Source: Siderastrea radians (Eukaryota > Cnidaria > Anthozoa > Scleractinia > Rhizangiidae). From it: a stretch of 64,000 nt of DNA. The notes beneath the pieces were generated by a model. That model did not search any database, was not told the DNA's origin, and saw nothing but the letters and a program-made list of their open reading frames with translations. Position 1 is the first letter of the stretch, and each line of letters begins with the position of its first letter. Of this stretch, positions 37,601-49,600 are shown one piece after another. A program made the position numbers and the translations under genes. The stretch spans positions 7,855,866 through 7,919,865 of the forward strand of contig OZ024892.1 in the NCBI GenBank assembly GCA_964017195.1. Direction: 5' to 3'.

Positions 37601-40600
37601 TTTATTGGAATCGGTGGGACTCGAACCCACGCCCGATCCCCCTACACCTGTTTTTTCGGGGGATCTAAAGGCTCTACCGACTGAGCTACGACTCCGACAC
37701 ACTTTTTTTTCCAACAAATTTTTTATTTAATCATTCCGTTGATGATACGGATGACAACAAAGTTGATACCATCTGGCTTCTTGACCTACAATCAATTGTT
37801 GAAGGCGTTGACCGGATTGATGGTCGTTGCTTACATAATCATGATCGGAAAACTCATTTAAAAAGTCTTGCAAGGTCCGTCCACGGGCTTTGGCTTTCAA
37901 GTACAACAAGGCGTAATCCCCACAACTCTTGCTTGAAATGGCTTGGAGGGACTTGCCATTGGTCACCACATACTTCCAATGTTTCACAATCCAATCTCGT
38001 AACGGGGTCGCTTGCACGTACGTGTCCATGGGCAAAGCATAACTGTCGAGGACTTCACACACGTTTCCATCCGTCCACACCCCTAACCAATGTTGTCCGG
38101 GTTGATCGTGCGGGTCGGTGTTCACAATGTACCCTTGGCGTTGGGTTTTGACAGGATGCTTGGGTAAACGATCACAGGCCACCGTTCCGTAAAAGTAACG
38201 TTTCAAGTGGGGGTCGTCGCGAGCTAAATAATCCAACTGCACATTATTCAAGGCCACGTGTTCCATCTTTAGTGCTGGTAAATGTTGTACAACACGGCTC
38301 CGTTCCTGTCAATCTCCAGCAAGTTCTCAAATTCTCCATAGACGACTACCGTTATATTGGTACCGGGGGCAGCTCCAAATTCCAAGACCAGCTGTAAATC
38401 TCCACTTTGCTTGGGGTTGAGGTTTTGACTGTCGGCACATCCATTGGCCACATTGTCAAACATGAACAAGGTACAATTTTTCGCTTGACCCCAATCTCCT
38501 AGTTCCACCATATTGCCTTTCTTCTTACACCAAGCACCACTGGCTTGCAGAAAACGGAAGTACCCCAAGTTATCTCGGGTGCCATTGTTGTGCACTAACT
38601 GCAGGGTTTCATAAGGGTATTCTTCTCCTTTGACAATCTGTCGAATGGACGTCAGTCCCCATTTCTGGAAACAGAAAGGATCTCGGGTGACATCTCCATT
38701 GAAGGCTCGGCTGTCCAACAACCCTACAATCAATCGGTCCGGTATTCTGTTTTGAAACAGGTTGGGGATATCAAAGCGGACCAGGTTGCCTTGCATGCTG
38801 AAAGTCCGGATTTCACTGCGGACGGTCGGGTAAGCCGCCACTTGGCCTTCATTGTGCCTTTTGGCAGATAAACTCTGGTAGATGGCGTCATTCAAACGTA
38901 GTTGACAGAGATGAAACCGTAGTTTCACATCGCCTTCCATCAATCGACCAGCTTCACCCACTCCATTGAAAAACAGGCTCGGACCATTGAAATGAAATTT
39001 CATCTTGATTTCGATGCCAGGCACTAACAGTTTGCCGGTATGAAACACTTCCAGGTGGGGGGTAAACACCAGACTGTGGGTGAGGCCTCCAGCATACTTG
39101 GTCACTTCAGCTACCATGGCTTCATAGGCCGCTTTGTGATTGGCAGTGAGAGCTTGCCAGTGAGCATGGTTTCCTGCTTTGTTGGTGTTGTTGGCAGTCC
39201 ATGCGGGTGGGAAATCCACTTGATTGAACCAGCCTTGGGGTCCTAACACGGTCTTGCCATCTTCTCGGTCATAATTCAGCAAGGTTTCCAGGTAAGCTTT
39301 GTAATGATAGGTGTCGGATTGAGGACTGATCAACGTGCCATTCAACTGCATGTCAATTTGTTTGATGATGGAATGGGCCAAATTATTGACGGGCCATAAT
39401 TTTTCAGCGGCCACCAAGTTCCCGGCATCCTCCTTTTTCAAACTCAATTCCATGGTAAAGTAACTGCGCCCCAAATCCACAAAATCGTCTAATCCAGGAA
39501 TGATGAATTCCATGGGATTGATGCCCGTGGTGGTGGGTTGGATGGTGACCATGCGATAGGCATTGATGCTAATGTCTGTGGGCGGCACCTTGAAAATCCG
39601 TAACGCCGGGTTGACGGTCCCTTCGGAACGTGGATGCGCTGGGGCAGCCCCTTCAGAGGGGGTAGGGGCTGTCACGCGTGACATCACATTCGGCATGGTT
39701 AACGTTGTCGTCGTCGAGTGGTGGCACGTCGTCGTCGTGAGGGGTTTTTATACCGTCGTCGTCGTGCTAAGCGTTGTCTCAAATCAAACCCGGGCAGTCT
39801 CATCACCTCGGGACTCAACCAACCGCCACGTTGTCGCCGCATGAGTTTCCAAAACGGATACAGACCTCCCCATTGAGACAACCCTCGATTACTACGAATC
39901 CGTCGAGGTCGTGAAGGCACGGGGTCCATGTTCACACGCCCAAAATATCACGTGCCCGTTTGGTTTGCTTGGGAAACAAGGCACTGGCTACCCGTACGGC
40001 TTGTTTCACGTTCTTATGGCTCAAGGCTTTCTTGGCTTGTTTGGTAATTTCTTTTTTAAGGGCGTCTTCGGCTTTGCGTTTGATCCCGCGTGTCAAACCC
40101 GTTGTCAAGCCTCTCTTGATATTACTAGGCAGTTTTAAAGGATTTCGCGTGCTTTTAAGGCCTTGGAACCCTCCACGCAAGAGATCCGTCACCAACCCTT
40201 TGCCTTGTTGGTCATACCACTCGTCGGTCCGAAATCGTGTCAAACTTCCCCCTCGCATGGTGTCTTCTTCTTCACCAGGGATGCCTTTTGTTGTTTTTCA
40301 CAGGGGGGCTCGTCTCTTTTTATACTCACATGAGGTTACACGTAAACGATTCCCCCGCAAAGCGTTTTCGTTTTCCTTGTCGGATTTCCTCCATGCGTTT
40401 CAAATGCGATTTTCTGGCATTCTTTTTCGCCAACTTTTCTATCCCTTTGGTGATGGACCGGCAGTTTTAGGAATTCCCGCAATCACTGCGTTGATCCCTT
40501 CCCCCGCTTGGGGACGCTGTTTTCGTCGTCGTCGTCGTCGTTTCGGAGGCATGATGATTGACTTGGAGTTCCTTCTCGTCTCTCTTTTTTATGCCTTTTT

Positions 40601-43600
40601 GAAGTGCAACGTGACAATGGTATGGCCGTCGCCAAACTTGACCAAGTCGCCTCCCCTACCAATCGTTTCGGCCACTTGAACGTGAATGATTTCCACCACC
40701 TCGTTACGAAGAGCCATGTATTGAATGTGCAACGGTTCAAAGTAGATGGTGCCACGTCCTTGTCGCTTGTACTGGATTTCACGCAACAAATCGGTCACGC
40801 GATTGCCCACCACCGTGCTGCCTGCCACGTCCGAGTACACGTGCAACGATCGCGTGGGTTCCCCCACCACGGCCCGAAACGCCGTATTCAAGTTGGTGAA
40901 ACGCCACCCACAACTCATACTCAATTGTAAATAATCCGGTAAAATCGAACGCACCGTCCAAAAGACCGCGTTCCCCTGACCGTCGGTGACATCCTGCCAA
41001 GCGCTGTCCTTGGTCAAGTTGGGGACTTGATCCCCCAGGAATTCTTGCTGTAAGTTCGGGCCCAAAATCAACCCACTGTCAATTTTACGTAACCATCCCA
41101 TCTTGAGCGCTAACTTGGTGTAAATGGTAAGGACCGGTGTTTTGTTGCCACAATGGCAGACATTCGTGTTGTCGATGAGCAGATCGTCGCCTTCCCACTT
41201 GAACTTGACGTAGGTGTGTTTGCCTTGATCGTTGGTAGACCGGCCTCCTTGAATCGCCGTTTCCTGGCGTCGTTGTTCCAAATGGGCAATCGTGGCTTTC
41301 ATGAAACTCACGCCATCCACCACCCAATCCAAATCTTGGACGTCCTGGATGAGGGTTTGCGTCGTGCCTATGCGTGCAGCCATGGTGCCATCGGTTTTAC
41401 CCGGGGCGGGATAAGTGATCTCCCACGACGTCGCTAGGATGTACCCATCTTTCTTCACCAACTCGTACAAATTGACGCGGGTATCCGGTAAGGAAATGGC
41501 ACTCAACCCCACTTGCCATCCACCCCCCGTGAGTTGTAACGGTTTCGGTAAACGAATCTTGAAGTTATTGGCTTGGTTGTGGGGAAATTCACGTCGGTTG
41601 GCATGACTGGGTAACGTCACGTAGAACGACATCTTTGTCTTCTTCACACCACCACCTCCCTTTTAAAGTGCAGGGTGAGGAGGGTACGTCCTTCGCCAAA
41701 TTGGACGAGATCCCCATTGGTTTCGGCCAACTGGGTTTCCACGATTTCCACCACTTCGTTGCGTACGGGGACATATTGAATATGACGAGGTTCAAAGTGG
41801 ATGGTGTTTTGAGGCTGGTACTTGATTTCTCGTAAGAGATCGGTGATGCGACCTCCTACCATGCTGCTGGTCCCGACATTGCAATACACGTGCAAAGGAC
41901 GCGCCGAGGGAAATTCCAACGAGGGACGAAAGGTCGCGTTCAAATTCACAAACCGCCAAGGGCACGATAGACTCAACTTCAGATAATCCCCCTCCACTTT
42001 CCAAAAGAGGGGTTTGTTGGCGGCATCGCGGACATCCGTCGGGGTGGGAATGGTGGACATGCCTTGAAATTCTGGCAAGAGATTCGGACCTAATCGATAC
42101 TGGCCGGGGGACACTTGTTCAATCCATCCCATTCTCAGGGCCAAGGTTCTGCCCCATGACACGTGCGCCACTTGTCGTTTGTAATCCACGGGCTTGCTAT
42201 TCAATAACAAATCCCCGTCAGAGGTCCATTCAAAGGTCGGGGCCAATTTGAGACCATCGTTCTCTGTCCATTTGTTTTTGGGATGGGTTTGTTTGGCACG
42301 GGTTTGCTCGTAACGGTACACCAGTTGATGAAAAAAGTGCGATCCCGTCGACGAGGCCAATTCCTTTCTCATATCTCGTCCGTACACAGTGAGTTCGCGA
42401 CGTTCATGGTACCAGACATCGTCTCCTTGATCGTCTGTGTCATACACCCGTTCGTGCCATCGTACATACAACAGAGGATGGGATTCGCCCACGCCTCCTT
42501 CTTCCGTGACCACGGGAATGGTGGGTAAGGATAAACTCACCATACCCACCATCCATCCTCGACCCATAAATCGAATGGGTTTCGGCAACCGGTTTCGGAA
42601 CTGATGGGCTTTGTTCCCAGGAAACTCCTTGGTACTCGCATGACTCATCAACGTCACGTAAAACGACGAATTGGGCACCCACGTCATTGTTTTAGCGGCG
42701 TCGGCGTCGTTTGCGCGGTCGGAGGGACGTCACGTCACCACGAGCAATCCAACTATTGTACTTGTCGGGCCACCCTTTCCACTTGACCAACCAACGATCA
42801 TTTTTGACGCTTAAGTACCTTTTCGATGCGAAATACATCGGACACCTGGACTTTTTGTAAATCCTCCTCGTAAAACGTGCCTTTGATGGGGGTCTCATCC
42901 CATTCGTGAATCTTATACGTGGGCACGGGGCCCGGGATCACACGATGCACCACAAACACTTCTTCGGTCCAACCGGGGAGATAACCTTTTTCAAAGGTAC
43001 GATGAATCGTGTTGAGACGGACCCGATCGCCGACTTTGAATTGGGGTTTTTTCCGACCTTTCAATCGTTTGCTGTACAATCGTTTCCACACGGCTTCTTC
43101 GTTGTCCCATGTCACGTCTTCGGGGGGCATACCAATACTTCGATGACGGGTCGCATTATACCCTTGCACCAACTGGGGTAACACATTGTCAAAGCGTAAG
43201 GTGTTGGCCGTGGTCAAATAACGGTACAACCGTTCTTTCAAGGTCCGATTAAATCGTTCCACCACACTGGCTTTCGCATCCCCTTCGGTGGAAAAATGTT
43301 GAATGTCTTGCTCGTCGACCCATCGTTGAAAGGTCCGATTGTAGAATTCTTTCCCTCGATCCGTTTGCAATCGGTTGGGGTGACGTCCTCCTTGTCTCAC
43401 AATCTTCTCAAAGGCTTTCACGAGGGCCACGCCGGTTTTGGTTTTCAACGGTTGGACCCACGCGTACTTGGACAAGACATCCACGACCGTCAACAAGTAG
43501 CGTATACCCCGATTATGTTTGGCCAACCGTTGCACTTCCACTAAATCCGCGGCCCATTGATCGTCCAACCCTCCCACGATCACGGGTAAGGTAGCAAAAC

Positions 43601-46600
43601 GACGACGTCGTGGTTTATGCAAGGTGTAGCCCACATCCCGTTCCAAGACCTGTTGGGCTTTTTTCAACGGGAGACCCTGGGCTTTGGCAAACCGTTGCAC
43701 CCCACCTAAACTCCCCGGGGCGCTAGGATCGTGGTAACGGTTTAACCATTCTTGCGAGACATTGCTTTTCTTCGTTGACGACGAGACAGGGCGTTTGGTT
43801 CTCTTCAACTTTGTTGTTGTTGTTGACCAGCGTTGAGTTTTCTTTCGAGGGGCCATACGTTCTGGCATTCATCCCATAAGGTCGGTATGGAAGGGATGGT
43901 GTGGGGATGCGCCTTTTGAATGATTCGATACCATCGCCACGCGTCCGGATGCGCTTTTAACCATACGACAAACACCACCCATCGATACAGGTTACGATCC
44001 ACGTGGGTTTCTTCAAAGACGTGGAGAGGGTGCGCGTCCTCGGGACATGGGGGAATAGGGATTTGGGACCCGGGTTGGTGATCATATAACACTTGGCACA
44101 GGGATTGATGGCATTGCCATTGCCCCAAGGACCAGAGAGACTCCCACGCATCACACACAACAGACTCCATGGGCACATTGATAAAAAATTTTATTCCTAC
44201 TCCTTTTTTAAACCATTAAAAGAGACCTAGACGACCACAAGTGACGGTCTCGAGATCTTTCTGCCAGTTGTCCACACTGTCACTGTACTTGGGGGGTGGT
44301 GGCGCTGGGGCCACCATCATTTCTTGACGGTTCTTGAGCTCTTGAATTTCTCGTAGCAATTGTTTCTCATAGTCTGTCAGGGGGCGATCCTCTTTCCTTG
44401 GGGCTCGAGGGGGTGGGCCAGGGATGTCCACGCCCCGCTTGGGATACCCTTGAGCATCACGGCTAGGTAATTCAGCCAGGGCGTCGGCTTTCTTGGGGGG
44501 ATGGTCATGAAACCAACTCCAGTACTTGGGACCCAAGGGTTGATCGGCCCACCGGAAGAAGCCACACTGTTTCTTGGAACAATTCAGAAACAAACGATCG
44601 GGGTTCTGGGTCGAATGGCTCTGTTGTAGCGTGGCGGGTTCCCGGCAAAAGCATTGCAAACAAGTCCACATGTCCAGCACTTCTGCATGAGGTTGACTAT
44701 ACACGGCTTTCATATACTCCAGAGCTTGATCTTGGCCACAAAACAGCAAACAGGGTTGGATGGGACATTTCACATACTTCCATCCCTTTTGAGATTCTCG
44801 GGCCTCCAAACGCACATCATGGCAAGGGCATACCATATAGTCCACCTTTTCATTGTTGCCTTTGACTTGATGATGGTCCACCTCATTGTCAAACATGGTC
44901 ATCAGGGTGAATTGAGGTGGTGGTGGTGTAGATTGCTCCACCATGTCATTCAATTCTTTCATCATATCTTCCACCGCCGCTCGGGTATCTTCCACCACCT
45001 CGCGTACCACCGGATCACAGTCCACGGGCGTCATCGTTTGAATAGTCTTCTTCTTCTTCTTCCCCTCTGGGGGATGGGTTGTCTTTCTCTTCCGATCGAC
45101 TGACATCGTGCTCACGATTTTTTCACCCGCCCCTGCCTTTTTATACCCATACCCCTACGCTCTCATTGGTCAGCTTATCCTGACCTTATAAGGACGTCTC
45201 CTCTTCCCATTGGTCAGCTTATTCAATCCAAATAAGGACCTCTTGTCTTCCCATTGGTCAGCTTGCCCTATTTAAGGAGCTCCCTGGGTCCCTGAGTTAT
45301 CATTCCAAGTAGATGGACTACTACCAAGATCTCAACCGAGACGACTTTGCTTCCACTGAAGACTATTTGGCTGAACGGGTCAAACGAGGTCTAGCCGCGG
45401 GATTCACGTTCCAACAGTGCCGACAACACCACGTCATTGATTTCGGTTTGGCCTTAGGGTTGACTCCCACTGAGATTCTAGCTATTGTAGGTCCAGACAC
45501 CGGGTACGTATTTGAATGCCCCCAGACATCGACATGATCGGAGATGTGGACGCCTTGGAACTCCAAATTGGTCATGGCCATGTGGTGTACACTGGGGGCG
45601 CCAAAGGCACGGATGCCCTCGTGGAAGAACTGGGCAAACAGTTTGGGATGCAAGTCGAAGTGCTCGTCCCCCCGAACCATCCTCGAGCCACGTTCATCAC
45701 CCCATCCACCGTGGAAGTCCTGATGCTAGCCAACCCCCATCTTCACCAGGCGGCGGAGAAACTAGGGAAAAAAATGCCTAGTCATTTTTACACCCTGCAA
45801 TTGCTGCAACGCAATTATCAATTGGCCAAGAAAGCCCATACGATCTATGCCTTTGGCATCTTGGAACCGGATCATAAACGCGTGAAAGGGGGCACTGGTT
45901 GGACCGTGCAATTGGCTATGGATCAAGGCAAACCCGTCTATCTCTTTGACATTCCCAGTCAATCATGGTACCGCTCGGACCATTACTACCAAGTCAACGA
46001 GAATGCCGCCACCCTGGTCACTGGCAGTCAATTTGTCCCTTGGGGACCCAAAAAGCCCACCCTTCATCAAAGCAGTGCTGTGGTAGGATCCCGGGAGGTG
46101 GACGACAAAACCCGAGCTGAAATTCAAGCCTTGTTCAACCGCACCTTCTGTCTCCCCGAGAACATTGATCAATTACGTCTGGAACTGGAAGACTTTCATT
46201 TGTAATGTTTTTAGTTTTTACTTTTTGAATTGTACATAGCCCCTTTTTTAGTTTTTATTTTTTCCACTTTTTTAGATTTTTCCAATTGTACATAGGAACG
46301 CCCCACCCGCGTGGCAACAAGACAGACCACCCTTTCTAAAAAACATCAACTCTTTTTTGATTAAAATATAAAACTGACAACACTGAGTTTGCACTTGGTC
46401 ATAAATAATGTCTCTTGACTCACAGTTGCCTTGACTCACAATAAACTCAACAGGAATTAAAAAAATGTTCATTGTTCTTCCAACACCCGATTCACTATCT
46501 TCACCGCCTCCCTCTCCATGTCCTCCAACCATTTCTTCTCCTCCTCTCGTTGTCTCTCCACTTCTTTAAAAAAATACACAATTTGCTGCCACCGTTCCCC

Positions 46601-49600
46601 CGCATGCACTCGTCGCAGGTGATTAATTAAATAATGGTCCAGCTCCTTAAAATCCTCCATGGTGATGATCCAAAACGTGCGATCCATGGTGTACGCCAAA
46701 CGACGACAAATAAAAGGGATGATGCGGGTAACGAGGGTCTTGTGTAGTATCTTCACGATATCTGGGTGTGCGAATCCCCGGCGATGGCCATTCTCCCTCT
46801 CCACCAAACACAAAAGAAACATACGAATAAAGGCGGCCACGCGATGTTTGTTGAGGGGGCGCCACGCTTCTTCCCTCCTTTCGTACACCCGCCTCGTGTG
46901 GCGGTCCAATGGGGTCAACTCCGGCCCTGCTCTCCTCCTCAAGCTCTCTTCTCCACTCACGTTCACCTCACTGGCTAGACAGCCCAACCGCCTTCTCGTT
47001 TCAGACATTTTTTTGCTCCACCAACTAACATAAGTCAACAAGGACCGGCTCAAAGCTAAGAGTGACGTCCTGTGGCCTCCCTTGGCTTATATACCCCGAT
47101 CCGCGCAATGCCTGATGGTCTATCTAAGGAGGGGGGAGGGGGGTCCCCCCACCCCGTCCCCTCCCAAAGCATCATGGGGGCTCCTTCTCATTGGCCCCTT
47201 CCCTCCCACGTGACCCTTTTGTTTCTCTATAAAAAACCCATCGTCCCCCTCCATGTTTCACACTCATGGATGATCCAGTCCTCAGTCCAGAAGCCCAACA
47301 AGTGATTGATCGTCTACGCACCTTGTTGACTCAGCTGGAAAAAAATTTGGAGGAGATCCGCTTCAAAGCTTCTTATTTTGAACTGCTGCGTCTTCACAGT
47401 ACCAAACGTCTCAGTCGTCACGAATTGTGTTTATTAACCTTGAAAAACTTCTACCGGTGGTGAATGGGTGACAAGGTCAGTCCGGAAGCCGTGAAAATCC
47501 TACAACGTCTAGGACAAATCCGAAAACAAATCTTAGACCTGGTCCAACCTTTACGGTACCAGCTCCCTTATCAAGAAGTGAACCGACTCCGCCAAGAAGG
47601 CATCATCACCCTCATCGAATTTCAGCTCTTGACCAATCCACTCTTTGATCCTTTGGCCTGATGGCGCAACCCGACCCCTGTGTGATCTGTTTGACACCTG
47701 TCGCCAATTATACCACGTTGAGGTGCTGTGGTCAACCTTGTCATGTCGCCTGTATCAACCAATACCACCAGAACGGTCAGACCCTCCTATGTCCTAGCTG
47801 TCAACACGTCGTTCCTCTTTCCGTCCTTGAAGTCCTCCATGAAGAATGGAAAGAAGACCCGGAGTTTGTCGAGCATGTCAAGACCGATTGGAAAGACAAT
47901 CCTGTGTGGTATGGTGTTTGTTATGAAGACGGCAACGCCCTACAAGGATTCTGGGGAGAACTGCGCGATCGCTATGAGCCCCACCGCAAAACCCTCTACT
48001 TTCTGGGGCACACCAAAACCCAAGCCATTTCACGGATGAAAACCTGCATCAGTTTCTCGTAAAAAGGACTCATTTATTTTTTCTACTTGTTGTCAACAAA
48101 AAATGAAGGACTAATAAAACATATTCCATGACACTTTATTTATGTTCGTTGACTTTTTCGGGAGAGCTGAAGGGTGACCATGGTTCGGCCTTGTTTAAAC
48201 GGAGCCGGCTGTCCGTCGGCTGTTTGAATGTCCACGGCAATGCTGTCAAAGATGGTCTTGCCCAGAGGAAAATACATCCGTTGCCTGGTATCAAATTGAT
48301 GGTCGGTATTGCCCGCATCCAAGGTACGTAACAAGCCTTTTTCTTGATTTCCCACAATGCTCGGTGCCACCAGATCCGTGTAAATCATCAATGGTTGTTG
48401 ACCTTGTTGCGGTTTGACCGTAGGGGTGGTGGGAATAGGTTGTCGACTCAAATTCGGACCCAAGAACAACTCATAATCAAAGTCGGGGTGGGTAAAACTG
48501 ACGGAGACATGACCCAACGGGGGATATTTGGCTACAGGTCCGGTGGTGGCTTCCCATTTATGCCGATCGTTGTAATCCACGATATGTTTCACCAGATAAT
48601 TCTTTTCTTGGACCACGCGTTCCGTGGGCGTTCCATCTTTCACCAATCCCATCAAGCCCGCCAATTTCCATTCCATTTCAAATTCCATGTTGGCTGGAAT
48701 GAGGACATACACTGAACTTTTACTTAAGGCCAAGGCTATGTACGGAAGAAGTATGATTTAGTGAAAGTGATACCAGTTCATTCCAACGAACTGTATTACT
48801 CATCTTTATTGTGCATGATTTAGAATTAAAACTTTGTAGATTTTCTTTGACTCCAAGCTGTCAACGAGAAAACAATCGCCTTTTCCTCATCAAAGATCAT
48901 CATAATCTCTCTTTTTATCAGATAACCATAGAGCAGGAATCATTATCCTTGTGTTGAAAAGTTTTTTTTAAGGTTTCTTCAGGAAAATACCTTTTCGCAT
49001 ACGCGGACTTGTCCAGTACCAGTGGATCGAGTTTCAAAAGTGACTTCAATGATGTGCATGCATAAAAAGTTTTAATTTAATTTTTGTCTTATCTTAATTT
49101 CTATACCATATTCCAAAACATTAAAAGGTAGTGAAATATTAAAAAAAAAATCTTGGAGATATCCCTAATTAGCATTCTGTGCTAAAAACAGTTGACACCT
49201 AAATAAAGTGATTTATTTATTTATCTTCATTTATTTATTTATTTATTTATTTATTTATTATTTCAAGGGAATAACAGTAAAACTCCGAATTTTCTTTTGC
49301 TACAGGTTATCCGTGGCTGTTCTTCAAATTGTACAATAATCGAGCCGGGAGGTGAGAAAAAGTGGGCATTGTCAGTGTTTATGATCGCCTCTCGAGCTCC
49401 CATAACATGACGTCCAAGAGAAAATGATGGAGTGTAAGAATTCATTCCCCATGTGTTAAAAGTATATGACGTGTTGGTGGTTATAATTTTGTTTTTATGT
49501 ACTGTGTTGTGTACTGGGGTTCGGTGTACTACTATAGAGTACGCACTGAAGACAGACAAGTGCTTCACACAACTGCTTTATTAGACCGAATCATTCAAAG

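Larger units (their letters stand above)
26980..48726. mobile_element. Endogenous Maverick/Polinton (adintovirus-like) element
   Basis: The GC-rich block encodes protein-primed DNA polymerase B, DDE integrase, packaging ATPase, adenain-like protease, major capsid and penton-like proteins. This set defines Maverick/Polinton elements and adintoviruses. The right border is placed at 48690-48730 because homology to intron 1 of host copy 2 (GGCCAAAGCTCTGCATG at 15841) resumes at about 48727 and because a viral frame ends there. The left border is approximate, set where GC content rises and viral-type promoter motifs begin. Terminal inverted repeats and a target duplication were not found, so one or both ends may be truncated or rearranged. 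Interior frames are largely open. Confidence 0.85.

Noticed and set aside
37606..37695. Assigning a tRNA isotype (for example Gly-CCC from the intron model)
   Set aside because: No placement of the intron gives a paired 5-bp anticodon stem, so any anticodon would be a guess.
43957..44178. 73-codon frame starting MCPWSLLC
   Set aside because: It overlaps the longer Trp-rich frame; shorter and without a domain.
46206..46468. Possible terminal repeat from AATTGTACATAG duplicates
   Set aside because: They are short direct repeats in an internal AT-rich 3' region, not at the element's ends.
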